Shown: positions 33,845 through 41,944 of the stretch, piece by piece
Layout: every line of letters starts with the position of its first letter
Position numbering within the stretch: the first letter of the stretch is position 1
Origin: Closterium sp. Naga37s-1
Lineage: Eukaryota; Streptophyta; Zygnematophyceae; Desmidiales; Closteriaceae
NCBI GenBank assembly: GCA_947471745.1
Contig: CANJKZ010000724.1
Span: 1,511,501 to 1,575,500 of the forward strand
Length of the DNA: 64,000 nucleotides
Reading direction: 5' to 3'
Translations under genes and position numbers: made by a program
Notes under the pieces: model-generated
Told to the model about the DNA's origin: nothing
Databases searched by the model: none
The model's input: only the letters and a program-made list of their open reading frames with translations

Positions 33845-34986
33845 TGCTGCTTGGTCTGTTTCTGCTGCTCAGCTTCCCCCTTTCCCTTAGCGTTTTCCGG
33901 GCATTCGCTCTTGCCGTGTCCCGGCCGATTACACGCGAAGCAGCGCCCTTTGAACGGTGCGGCAGCGGCATTCGCGGCGACGGCACGTATCGTAGCGCCC
34001 TCGTTCGTCCCACGAGACCGATGTCCCCAGTTGCTGCTACTGCCGTAGGACCCCGGTCTCGGTCGGCGGAAGAAGTCGAGCTTCTCCGCCATAGCGAGAA
34101 TCTCCTGAAAATCGGTGACGCCGCGAAGCTGAATTTCTTGAGCGATGTCGTGCTTCAGGCCGCCGATGTAGCGGTCGATGCGCTCGCTCTCATGCATGTA
34201 GCCCACTTGCTTGCATAGCGCCAGAAACCCGCTGGTGTAGTCCTGGATTGAACCGAGTTGGCGCCAAGTGCGGAGCTTCTGTCGCGCCGCGATCGAAGCC
34301 GCAATTGGCTCAAATCGAGCGCGCAGACCTGCGCACCACGCGTCCCACGTGCGATATTGGGGCACCTCCACGAAGTACGACGGCGCCCAGGGTCCGGTTT
34401 GTCCTTCCCGTGTCGGTAGAGTCGCGTAGTCATTCGGCTTCGTGACGATGACGCGCCACCAGTCCATGGCGGGTCCTCGCAGCAGCGACACGGCGTAGCG
34501 AATTTTCGCCGAATCCTCCGAGACGTAGTTGGCGTCGAAAAACACGTTCATCGTGAACAACCACGCCTGAACGGTAGGACCACCCCGTTGACTCGGGTCA
34601 AAGCATGGCGGACGCTGCGGCTTCAGCGGCATCGGTGACGGCAGTCCCGAATCGTGGGTCGGTGCCGAAATCGTGACGCGAGGTTGACTTGGGGCCGCAT
34701 TCGTCGCTCCGAGGTGTGTCGCGCCGTGGTCGTCGTCTCCGTCGGGGCGGACGACGCCATCACTGGCCGCGCTCGCGGGTTGCCCCACACTTCCGTGCTG
34801 TGATGTCTGTGGTGCGGGCTGAATCGGAGTGCCAGGTGCTTGGGATTGTGCCCTTGTGAGGTCGTTTTGCAGGGACGAGCGTTCTGCCGTCAGCGTCGCA
34901 ATTTCCTCGGCGCTCTCGCGGATTTGTCGCAGCAGATCGTTCAAATGCTCCTGCGTGAGAGTCGTGACGTCGATGTGTTCGGCCAT
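33823..34986 (-). CDS. gypsy B gag (capsid-nucleocapsid), intact
   Basis: 387 residues from ATG (34986) to TAG (33825-33823). N-terminal coiled-coil-like segment (LTQEHLNDLLRQIRES), disordered linker, retrotransposon Gag domain (WLFTMNVFF ... AMDWWRVIV ... LRARFEPIA ... IQDYTSGFLAL) and one CCHC zinc knuckle (CFACNRPGHGKSEC). It packages element RNA. The last codons overlap the frameshift signal. Confidence 0.92.
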   Translation of the reverse strand: MAEHIDVTTLTQEHLNDLLRQIRESAEEIATLTAERSSLQNDLTRAQSQAPGTPIQPAPQTSQHGSVGQPASAASDGVVRPDGDDDHGATHLGATNAAPSQPRVTISAPTHDSGLPSPMPLKPQRPPCFDPSQRGGPTVQAWLFTMNVFFDANYVSEDSAKIRYAVSLLRGPAMDWWRVIVTKPNDYATLPTREGQTGPWAPSYFVEVPQYRTWDAWCAGLRARFEPIAASIAARQKLRTWRQLGSIQDYTSGFLALCKQVGYMHESERIDRYIGGLKHDIAQEIQLRGVTDFQEILAMAEKLDFFRRPRPGSYGSSSNWGHRSRGTNEGATIRAVAANAAAAPFKGRCFACNRPGHGKSECPENAKGKGEAEQQKQTKQQGNAGSQ

Positions 34987-35154
34987 TTTGAAGGACGTCG
35001 GCTCGTCTTAGTCTAGGCGCAGTCGTGGCTGCACGCGTTTACGAGAGAACGCGAGGACAGCGGCTCCTAGGTGCTAAGGTACGTAAGTCCCTTCGAGTGA
35101 AAAATCAAAAGTTGATTTCCTGGGGTGCGGAGATGCGCGGTCCGAAAGAAAGGG

Positions 35155-35166
35155 GCTCTGATACCA
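35155..35166 (-). promoter_or_regulatory. gypsy B primer binding site
   Basis: TGGTATCAGAGC on the minus strand, two bases inside the 5' LTR end; exact plant initiator-Met tRNA complement. Confidence 0.9.
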
Positions 35167-35168
35167 AG

Positions 35169-35373
35169 TGTTACGGGTGCAATGAATCGAAGTAGCGAGA
35201 ATTGCACTAAGGTGTCAAACGAGTACAAAGATGTGAGCGAAGGCATGAGCGAACATTTATATGCGAAGCATGCAAACGGTAACGCGGTGCATGCGAGCTA
35301 GCCAGTGCTATGCTGGCAGCGAGGCTCGGGCTAGTCCTGAAGCGTAGGCCGACACGGCCGGGCCAGCAGTGCG
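35169..35373 (-). repeat. gypsy B 5' LTR, internal-side part
   Basis: First 205 plus-strand bases of the LTR, ending in the GTGCG target duplicated by copia-2 (35369-35373). The rest continues at 41822. Confidence 0.92.
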
Positions 35374-35508
35374 TGTCAGAACATATATATAGCTTATGCT
35401 GTTGTGTAGGCTATAGTGGGGTATCCCATAGGGGGTACAACCCAATTAGGGTTTCCTATATGTACTCACTTCATTCATAGTTCATTCATTCTTGTTCAAA
35501 TCTTCTCA
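35374..35508 (+). repeat. copia-2 5' LTR (135 bp)
   Basis: TGTCAGAACATATATATAGC at the start and TCTTCTCA at the end. The ATATATATAG near the start is TATA-like and may be the promoter core. Confidence 0.95.
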
Positions 35509-35520
35509 TGGTATCGAGCA
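35509..35520 (+). promoter_or_regulatory. copia-2 primer binding site
   Basis: TGGTATCGAGCA directly after the LTR; close to the initiator-Met tRNA complement TGGTATCAGAGC, with an A missing. Confidence 0.75.
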
Positions 35521-35629
35521 GGTTCCCCCTTGGGAACTGTGCTTAGGGCCCACCACATCGATTTTTTTTTCCTGCCCGAAGCGCGCTCAGCCCGAGTCGC
35601 GCTCCGGGCCCTCACTTCGTCGAGCCGCC

Positions 35630-36480
35630 CTAGCGGCCCTTCACTGCGGCCCCGCCACTCGTCTCAGCGGCCCCGCCGCCCGTCTTCGTGGCCCCGCCGC
35701 CTCTCTCCTAGCGGCCCCGCCGCCCTACCTAGCGGCCCCGCCGCCCTACCTCGCGGCCTCGCCGCCCTATTGCGCGGCCCCGCCGCCCTACCTAGCGGCC
35801 CCGCCGCCCTTACTCGCGGCCTCGCCGCCCCATTGCGCGGCCCCGCCGCCCTACCTCGCGGCCTCGCCGCCCCATCGCGAGGCGCCGCCGCCCTACCTAG
35901 CGGCCCCGCCGCCCTTCCTCGCGGCCCCGCCGCCCCATCGCGCGGCCCCGCCGCCCTATCTAGCGGCCCCGCCGCCCTATCTAGCGGCCCCGCCGCCCTT
36001 CCTCGCGGCCCCGCCGCCCTATCGCGCGGCCCCGCCGCCCTATCTAGCGGCCCCGCCGCCCTTCCTCGCGGCCCCGCCGCCCCATCGCGCGGCCCCGCCG
36101 CCCTTCCTCGCGGCCCCGCCGCCCCATCAGCGGCCCCGCCGCCCTATCAAGCGGCCCCGCCGCCCTTCTCTGCAGCGGCCCCGCCACTCCTCTACAGCGG
36201 CCGAGCCGCCCAGCAGCAGCGCAGCCGAGCCGCCCAGCAGCAGAGCAGCCGAGCCGCCCAGCCGTCGAGCCGCCCTGCAGCCGAGCCGCCCGGGAGCCGA
36301 GCCGCCCTGCCGCCGAGCCGCCCTGCCGCCGAGCCGCCCGGGAGCCGAGCCGCCGAGCCGCCCTGCCGCCGAGCCGCCCTGCCGCCGAGCCGCCCGGGAG
36401 CCGAGCCGCCCAGCAGCCTAGCCGCCGAGCCGCCCAGCTGCCGGGCCGCCCTACTGCCGAGCCGCCCGACCTGCCCTGCC
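35630..36480 (+). repeat. copia-2 leader minisatellites
   Basis: About 25 copies of a 21-bp unit (GCGGCCCCGCCGCCC plus six variable bases) to about 36170, then shorter units built on GAGCCGCCCTGCCGCC to 36480. A frame across it (35416-36486, heptapeptide GPAALPR-like repeats) ends at TGA just before gag. Translation is unproven. Confidence 0.85.
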
Positions 36481-36549
36481 TGGTGAGCACAGCACCACTG
36501 TTACTGCGTGCCCTTCCCCTACTGCTTGCACTACTACACTGTCGTCGTC

Positions 36550-36915
36550 ATGGCTACCCCTAGTGTCCTCGCTTTTGACGCTGAGGGTCGAGCCATTGAC
36601 TTTGAGGTCTGGGTCGACGACCTGCAGCTGTTCTTACAGTGCGATAGGGCGGACGGTCTTTCCCTCTTTGACCTCACCTCTGGCGCCTCTCCTGCCCCTG
36701 CTGCTGATGCTGACCCCACTGTTCGCTCTCAGTGGGCCACCCGCGATGCTGCTGCACGTCTTGCTGTGCGTCGCCACCTGCCTACCACTGAGCGCGCGCA
36801 CTTTAGTCAGTACAAGAGTGCTCAGACCTTGTACGACGCTGTAGTTGCGCGCTACTCTTCCCCTGCCACTGCTGCTCTGATACCACCTTGCTGCCATGTA
36901 TGCTGTGACTATTAG
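36550..36915 (+). pseudogene. copia-2 gag, C-terminal half deleted
   Basis: Starts MATPSVLAFDAEGRAIDFEVW, matching the copia-4 gag start at 50712. After about 110 residues (VVARYSSPATAAL) the sequence jumps to the gag/protease border (CCATGTATGC at 36894-36903) in another frame and stops at 36913-36915. The rest of gag, including the zinc finger seen in copia-1 and copia-3, is missing. Confidence 0.85.
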
Positions 36916-39900
36916 TGAGGAGGGTGACTGTTACCGGTGTTTCCCGCCCGACCCGGGCATTGGTACTGCTGCGCCAGGTACTTCTGCGGCTGCTGCTCTA
37001 GGTGCCAGTGCGTCTGCACTCTCAGGTACTGGTGAGGCTGCGCTCTCAGGTACTGCGTCGGCTTCGGCCTCCCTCACCTTCACGCTTGACTCAGGGGCTT
37101 CTCGCTCCTTCTTTCGAGACCGCACCACACTCACGCCGCTTGGCCGGCCGGTTGCAGTCTCCCTGGCTGACCCTTCTGGGGGTCCTGTCCTCTCTCACTT
37201 CTCCACTGTCCTCCCGTGTCCGGCTGCCCCCTCGGGCACCTTGTCTGGTCTGTACCTCCCCTCGTTCTCGACGAACTTGGTGAGTGGTGCTGACCTGCAG
37301 GATGCGGGGGTTCACCAGTTTACTCCTGCGAGTCAGCGGGTGACCCACTGCTCGGACGCCCGCACAGGCCGACACCTGGCCACGTTTTCGCGTCGGCCGG
37401 GGTCGAGTCTCTACACCCTGACCACTGCGTCTCCTCCTGTCCCTGCATCTGGCCAGGTAGCTGCGTCGGGTCAGGTGTTTGCTGCTGCGTCCAGGTCTGG
37501 TCCTGAGTCTGCCCCCTGCTCATGTCGCCGCCTGTCTCAGGAGACTCTCCTGTGGCACCACCGTCTTGGCCACCCCTCCTTGCCTCGTCTTCGGGGCATG
37601 GCTTCCCGTGTCCTTGTCTCTGGTCTTCCCCGGTCTCTCCCTCCCCTTCCTTCGGGACCCGGACCTTCCTGTGTCCCCTGTGTCGAGGGGCGGCTCCGGG
37701 CTGCCCCTCACTCCTCCCAGTTTCCCCCGACAGAGGCTCCTCTGCAGACGCTTCACATGGACGTGTGGGGCCCGGCCCGCGTCCGTGGGCAGGGTCACGA
37801 GCGCTACTTCCTGCTGGTGGTTGACGACTACTCGCGTTACACCACAGTCTTCCCCTTGCGCAGCAAGGGTGATGTCACTGAGGTGTTGATCGACTGGATC
37901 CGCGCAGCTCGCCTCCAGCTCAGGAGGAGCTTCGGCTCGGACTTTCCTGTTCTGCGTCTGCACTCTGACCGAGGTGGAGAGTTCTCCTCTGGCCTTCTGC
38001 GAGCCTACTGTCGTGCACGAGGCATCCGCCAGACCTTTACGCTTCCGGACTCTCCACAGCAAAATGGGATTGCTGAGCGCCGCATTGGCATGGTCATGGA
38101 CGTCGCTCGTACGTCCATGATGCATGCGGCTGCCCCCCATTTTCTGTGGCCGTTTGCGGTTCGGTACGCGGCGCATCAGATCAACCTTCACCCCAGGGTC
38201 TCCCGGCCGGAGACCTCCCCAGCTCTGCTGTGGACGGGGAAGGTCGGCGATGCGTCTGCGTTCCGTGTCTGGGGATCTCGGGCGTTTGTCCGCGACTTGT
38301 CTGCGGACAAGCTGTCCCCTCGTGCTGCTCCCTGTGTCTTCCTCGGCTTCCCCCCTGATGCCCCAGGGTGGCAGTTCTACCACCCCTCCTCTCGTCGTGT
38401 TCTGTCCTCCCAGGACGTCACGTTCGACGAGTCAGTCCCCTTCTACCGCCTCTTCCCCTACCGCACTCCTTCTCTCCCCCCGCCACCGCACTTCCTTGTG
38501 CCAGGTCCCCCCCCGGTAGACCCCCTTCCCCCTCAGGGTCCTGCCCCTTCAGGTGTGTCCCAGGTAGACGCAGTCGAGCCGGTCGAGGTTGCTGGTGACT
38601 CTGGTCATGCTGCGGGTGCTGAGCCTGGGGGTGCTGACTCTGGGGGTGCTACGCGCGTGGGTGCTGAGCCTGGGGGTGCTGAGCCTGGGGGTGCTGAGTC
38701 TGGGGGTGCTGAGCCTGGGGGTACTGCGACTGGGGGTGCTGAGCCTGGGGGTGCGGAGTCTGGGGGTGCTGAGCCTGGGGGTGCTGTGACTGGGGGTGCT
38801 GAGCCAGGGGGTGCTGCGTCTGGAGCTACTGAGCCTGGAGCTGCGGAGCCTGCGGCCACTGGACCTCCCCTTGTGGTGTCTGGCGGTGCGGGACCTGGCG
38901 GTTCTCCGGGTGCTTCGCCTCGGCGGGAGCCCCTCTCTCCACAGGAGCTGCGCGAGTGGTTTGCTCGCCGCTGGAGACGTACTGCTGGAGCTGGAGCTCC
39001 TTCGGCTGCTGAGGGTACTTGTGCCGCTGGTCCCGGAGCTGCTGGGCCCTCGGGTCCGCCTGGAGCTGGAGCTGCCGCGGGTGTTGGTGCTGAGACTGCT
39101 GCTGTCCTTCCTGGCGGTGGTCCTGCTGCGGGTACTGCTGGTGCTGCTGGAGGTACTGGAGCTGGAGGTGCTGTTGGCGCTGGTGCTGCTGCTGAGGGTG
39201 CTGTCCCTGCTGTGTCTGGAGTCGCCGCGCGGCCTCGGCCGTACTTCGTTCCACTCCTACAGCAGGTTCTTGGTCTTTCTCCTCCTGCAGCGTGTCCACA
39301 GCCTGTTCAGTCACAGTCCCAGTTAGAGCCCGCCTCCCCACTTCCTGCTCCCTCTCCTTACACTGGTCCCACTGGAGGTCTTACTGAGCGTCGTGAGCCT
39401 GCGTCTCGTCCTGCGTCGCCTGTTCGTGCTGCTCGCGCTAGTGGTCGCGGTTCGCGTCAGCGTCCTCCTCCTGTCCCTGGCACGCACCGGATGTCTTTGC
39501 GTCCGTCCACTGCTCCTCTGCGTGCCCCTTTGCCTTCTCCTCCTGAGTCCTCCCTTCCTGCACTTACCGACCCAGAGTCCGACTCTCTTCGTGCTGCTCG
39601 TCCTACTGTCACACGTCTCCTTGCTACTGTCGTCACTGACCCCTCTTTTGAGTCCACTGCTGCGTCTGCTCTTGTTGCTGAGCTCGTCGACTTTGCTGCT
39701 AGCTGTCGTCTAGACTACGCTGCCGGTCTTGTTGCTGAGTCTGCGTCTGTCTGTCCTCCGTCCGTCGGGGGTGAGTGTGCTCTTGGCACGGACGTCCTTG
39801 AGGACAGGCAGGAGGAGTTCCAGTGTCTGGCTGCTGCTTCACCTCATCTCGCGTCCGTACTACTTGCCCCTGAGGGAGACCCGGATGCACTAGACATCCC

Positions 39901-41476
39901 GACTCCGCGCTCTTACGCGGAGGCCGTAGAGGGTCCCTACTCCTCTCAGTGGCAGGCAGCTATGGATGCAGAGATGGCGTCCTGGAAGTCCACAGGCACC
40001 TACGTTGACGCGGTTCCCCCTCCTGGGGCGAACATCGTCAGTGGCATGTGGATCTTCAGGGTGAAGCGGCCGCCGGGCTCTCCACCTGTCTTCAAGGCGC
40101 GGTACGTCGCTCGTGGCTTCAGTCAGCGGCAGGGAGTTGACTACTTTCAGACCTTCTCTCCCACCCCGAAGATGACCACTCTTCGGGTGCTGCTGCACAT
40201 AGCCGCTCAGCGCGACTACGAGCTCCACTCTCTTGACTTCAGCACTGCTTTCTTGCAGGGCAGCCTGCACGAGGAGATCTGGCTGCGCCGTCCACCTGGC
40301 TTCACTGGGACTTTCCCTACTGGCACCCAGTGGAGCCTCCGACGGCCAGTCTACGGTCTCCGCCAGGCACCGCGTGAGTGGCACGACACACTGAGGACTA
40401 CGCTTGCGGCTCTTGGGTTTGCTCCCTCTACGGCTGACCCGTCGTTGTTTCTGCGCACCGACACTTCTTTGCCGCCGTTCTACATCCTCGTGTACGTCGA
40501 CGACTTGGTCTTTGCCACAGCTGACACTGCTGGACTCGCCCACGTGAAGTCCGAGCTGCAGAAGAGACACACGTGCACAGACCTGGGTGAACTGCGCAGC
40601 TACCTTGGCTTGCAGATCACTCGGGACAGAGCACGCCGCACCATTACCTTGACTCAGTCACACATGGTGCAGCAGGTCCTTCAGCGCTTCGGCTTCACGT
40701 ACTCCTCGCCTCAGGCCACTCCTCTGTCTACTCGCCACTCGCTCTCAGCTCTGCCTTCGGATGAGTCCGTAGAGTCGAGTGGCCCGTACCCAGAGCTTGT
40801 TGGCTGCCTCATGTACCTGATGACCTGCACACGACCTGACCTTGCATACCCTCTTAGCATTCTTGCACGCTATGTTGCTCCTGGGAGACACCGACCAGAG
40901 CACATGGCTGCAGCGAAGAGGGTGTTGCGCTACTTGTGCAGTACGTCGGGCATGGGGCTAGTGCTTGGAGGGCGGAGTCCAGTGGTCCTCACTGGGCACG
41001 CGGACGCTTCTTGGGCTGACGACCAGGCTACGCAGCGGTCGTCGCAGGGTTACACCTTCAGTCTTGGTTCCGGCTCTGTCTCGTGGCGGGCTACTCGCTC
41101 GTCCTCTGTTCTCGGCTCCAGTTGTGAGGCTGAGATCTACGCCGGGGCCATGGCTGCACAGGAGCTTCGCTGGCTCACCTACCTGCTGACTGACCTTGGA
41201 GAGCCGCCTCGTTCTCCTCCAGTGCTGTACGTAGATAACAAGGCCATGCTGGCCTTGTGTCGAGAGCAGCGCTTGGAGCACAGAACGAAGCACATTGCTC
41301 TCCGTTACTTTCTTGCTCGTGAGCTGCAGCAGCGTGGTCAGTTGCGACTTGCGTACGTGGCCTCTGAGGCCAACACTGCTGATGTGTTCACCAAGGCACT
41401 TGCGCCTTGTGACCATCAGCGCTTCTGCACTCAGCTGGGTCTTGTACCTGTCTTGCCTCACTTGCTCTCCTCTTGA
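36896..41476 (+). CDS. copia-2 pol (protease-integrase-RT-RNase H), intact 1526 aa
   Basis: Single open frame. Protease core LDSGASRSFF with Asp65; GAG-pre-integrase zinc ligands (LLWHHRLGHPS; CVPCVEG); integrase catalytic triad in LHMDVWGPA (Asp289), LHSDRGGEFSS and NGIAERRIGM; linker with about 14 GGAEP-like pentapeptides (38610-38820) and one PLSPQELREWF motif; reverse transcriptase (MWIFRVKRPPGSPPVFKARY; LDFSTAFLQG; YVDD with Asp1202/1203); RNase H (GHADASWADD; SSCEAEIYAGA; VDNKAMLAL). All catalytic motifs look intact. The start codon lies at the gag/pol border, so the native product would be a gag-pol fusion; here gag is broken, leaving MYAVTISEEG as a possible independent start. Confidence 0.92.
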   Translation: MYAVTISEEGDCYRCFPPDPGIGTAAPGTSAAAALGASASALSGTGEAALSGTASASASLTFTLDSGASRSFFRDRTTLTPLGRPVAVSLADPSGGPVLSHFSTVLPCPAAPSGTLSGLYLPSFSTNLVSGADLQDAGVHQFTPASQRVTHCSDARTGRHLATFSRRPGSSLYTLTTASPPVPASGQVAASGQVFAAASRSGPESAPCSCRRLSQETLLWHHRLGHPSLPRLRGMASRVLVSGLPRSLPPLPSGPGPSCVPCVEGRLRAAPHSSQFPPTEAPLQTLHMDVWGPARVRGQGHERYFLLVVDDYSRYTTVFPLRSKGDVTEVLIDWIRAARLQLRRSFGSDFPVLRLHSDRGGEFSSGLLRAYCRARGIRQTFTLPDSPQQNGIAERRIGMVMDVARTSMMHAAAPHFLWPFAVRYAAHQINLHPRVSRPETSPALLWTGKVGDASAFRVWGSRAFVRDLSADKLSPRAAPCVFLGFPPDAPGWQFYHPSSRRVLSSQDVTFDESVPFYRLFPYRTPSLPPPPHFLVPGPPPVDPLPPQGPAPSGVSQVDAVEPVEVAGDSGHAAGAEPGGADSGGATRVGAEPGGAEPGGAESGGAEPGGTATGGAEPGGAESGGAEPGGAVTGGAEPGGAASGATEPGAAEPAATGPPLVVSGGAGPGGSPGASPRREPLSPQELREWFARRWRRTAGAGAPSAAEGTCAAGPGAAGPSGPPGAGAAAGVGAETAAVLPGGGPAAGTAGAAGGTGAGGAVGAGAAAEGAVPAVSGVAARPRPYFVPLLQQVLGLSPPAACPQPVQSQSQLEPASPLPAPSPYTGPTGGLTERREPASRPASPVRAARASGRGSRQRPPPVPGTHRMSLRPSTAPLRAPLPSPPESSLPALTDPESDSLRAARPTVTRLLATVVTDPSFESTAASALVAELVDFAASCRLDYAAGLVAESASVCPPSVGGECALGTDVLEDRQEEFQCLAAASPHLASVLLAPEGDPDALDIPTPRSYAEAVEGPYSSQWQAAMDAEMASWKSTGTYVDAVPPPGANIVSGMWIFRVKRPPGSPPVFKARYVARGFSQRQGVDYFQTFSPTPKMTTLRVLLHIAAQRDYELHSLDFSTAFLQGSLHEEIWLRRPPGFTGTFPTGTQWSLRRPVYGLRQAPREWHDTLRTTLAALGFAPSTADPSLFLRTDTSLPPFYILVYVDDLVFATADTAGLAHVKSELQKRHTCTDLGELRSYLGLQITRDRARRTITLTQSHMVQQVLQRFGFTYSSPQATPLSTRHSLSALPSDESVESSGPYPELVGCLMYLMTCTRPDLAYPLSILARYVAPGRHRPEHMAAAKRVLRYLCSTSGMGLVLGGRSPVVLTGHADASWADDQATQRSSQGYTFSLGSGSVSWRATRSSSVLGSSCEAEIYAGAMAAQELRWLTYLLTDLGEPPRSPPVLYVDNKAMLALCREQRLEHRTKHIALRYFLARELQQRGQLRLAYVASEANTADVFTKALAPCDHQRFCTQLGLVPVLPHLLSS

Positions 41477-41681
41477 CCTTGCTTGTACTGTCACATATAT
41501 ATACCTGCTCTTGCTTGTCTAGCTCTATATATATATGTGCACTCCTGCATGTGAACTGGCCTTGTGGCCTTGTCGTTGTGCTCGGACTGTGTGGTGACTT
41601 TGTGATCCACCCTGAGCTTGCTGTGCTTTGCGTGACTGGTCTTGTGACCCCTTGTTCTCCCCCACTTTGCCTATGGGGGTG

Positions 41682-41816
41682 TGTCAGAACATATATATAG
41701 CTTATGCTGTTGTGTAGGCTATAGTGGGGTATCCCATAGGGGGTACAACCCAATTAGGGTTTCCTATATGTACTCACTTCATTCATAGTTCATTCATTCT
41801 TGTTCAAATCTTCTCA
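41682..41816 (+). repeat. copia-2 3' LTR (135 bp)
   Basis: No difference from the 5' LTR seen on direct comparison; followed by the GTGCG duplication. Confidence 0.95.
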
Positions 41817-41821
41817 GTGCG

Positions 41822-41944
41822 AGGTTTGGTGAAACAGTGCGCGCGAAGTCGGCGAAGTTCCGTTAGCAGTAACGGGCGAACAACGGCTGTTGCTGTACGC
41901 GATGTAGTCGGGCTCCGTAAGGAATGCCGAGAAAATTCCTTACA
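41822..41944 (-). repeat. gypsy B 5' LTR, outer part
   Basis: Continues the LTR interrupted at 35373; ends at CCTTACA, the reverse complement of the LTR start. Together the pieces make 328 bp. Confidence 0.92.

Larger units (their letters stand above)
35374..41816 (+). mobile_element. copia-2: Ty1/copia element, young, nested in the gypsy B 5' LTR
   Basis: LTRs at 35374-35508 and 41682-41816 (135 bp each) appear identical by eye. Target duplication GTGCG lies at 35369-35373 and 41817-41821. Primer binding site TGGTATCGAGCA starts at 35509; a purine-rich TATGGGGGTG precedes the 3' LTR. Between them are a GC minisatellite leader, a truncated gag and an intact pol. Identical LTRs and an open pol mark it as the most recent insertion in the window. 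Confidence 0.95.
29977..41944 (-). mobile_element. gypsy B: Ty3/gypsy chromovirus, complete, 5' LTR split by copia-2
   Basis: Minus-strand element of about 5.52 kb once copia-2 is removed. 3' LTR 29977-30304; pol; gag; primer binding site TGGTATCAGAGC at 35166-35155; 5' LTR 35169-35373 plus 41822-41944. The polypurine tract (GAGGGGGGGGGTAG on the minus strand) abuts the 3' LTR. Flanking pentamers are CGTAC and GGTAC, a target duplication with one mismatch. By eye the LTRs differ at 3 of 328 positions, all transitions, so the insertion is fairly young. Pol has two in-frame stops. Confidence 0.9.

Noticed and set aside
35416-36486. 356-codon open frame in the copia-2 leader as a gene
   Set aside because: Begins in the LTR and encodes only minisatellite heptapeptides; kept as a leader feature, with its frame relation to gag noted.
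37520-38383. Minus-strand frames across copia pol
   Set aside because: Antisense of the integrase coding region, repeated in every copia copy; no independent features.
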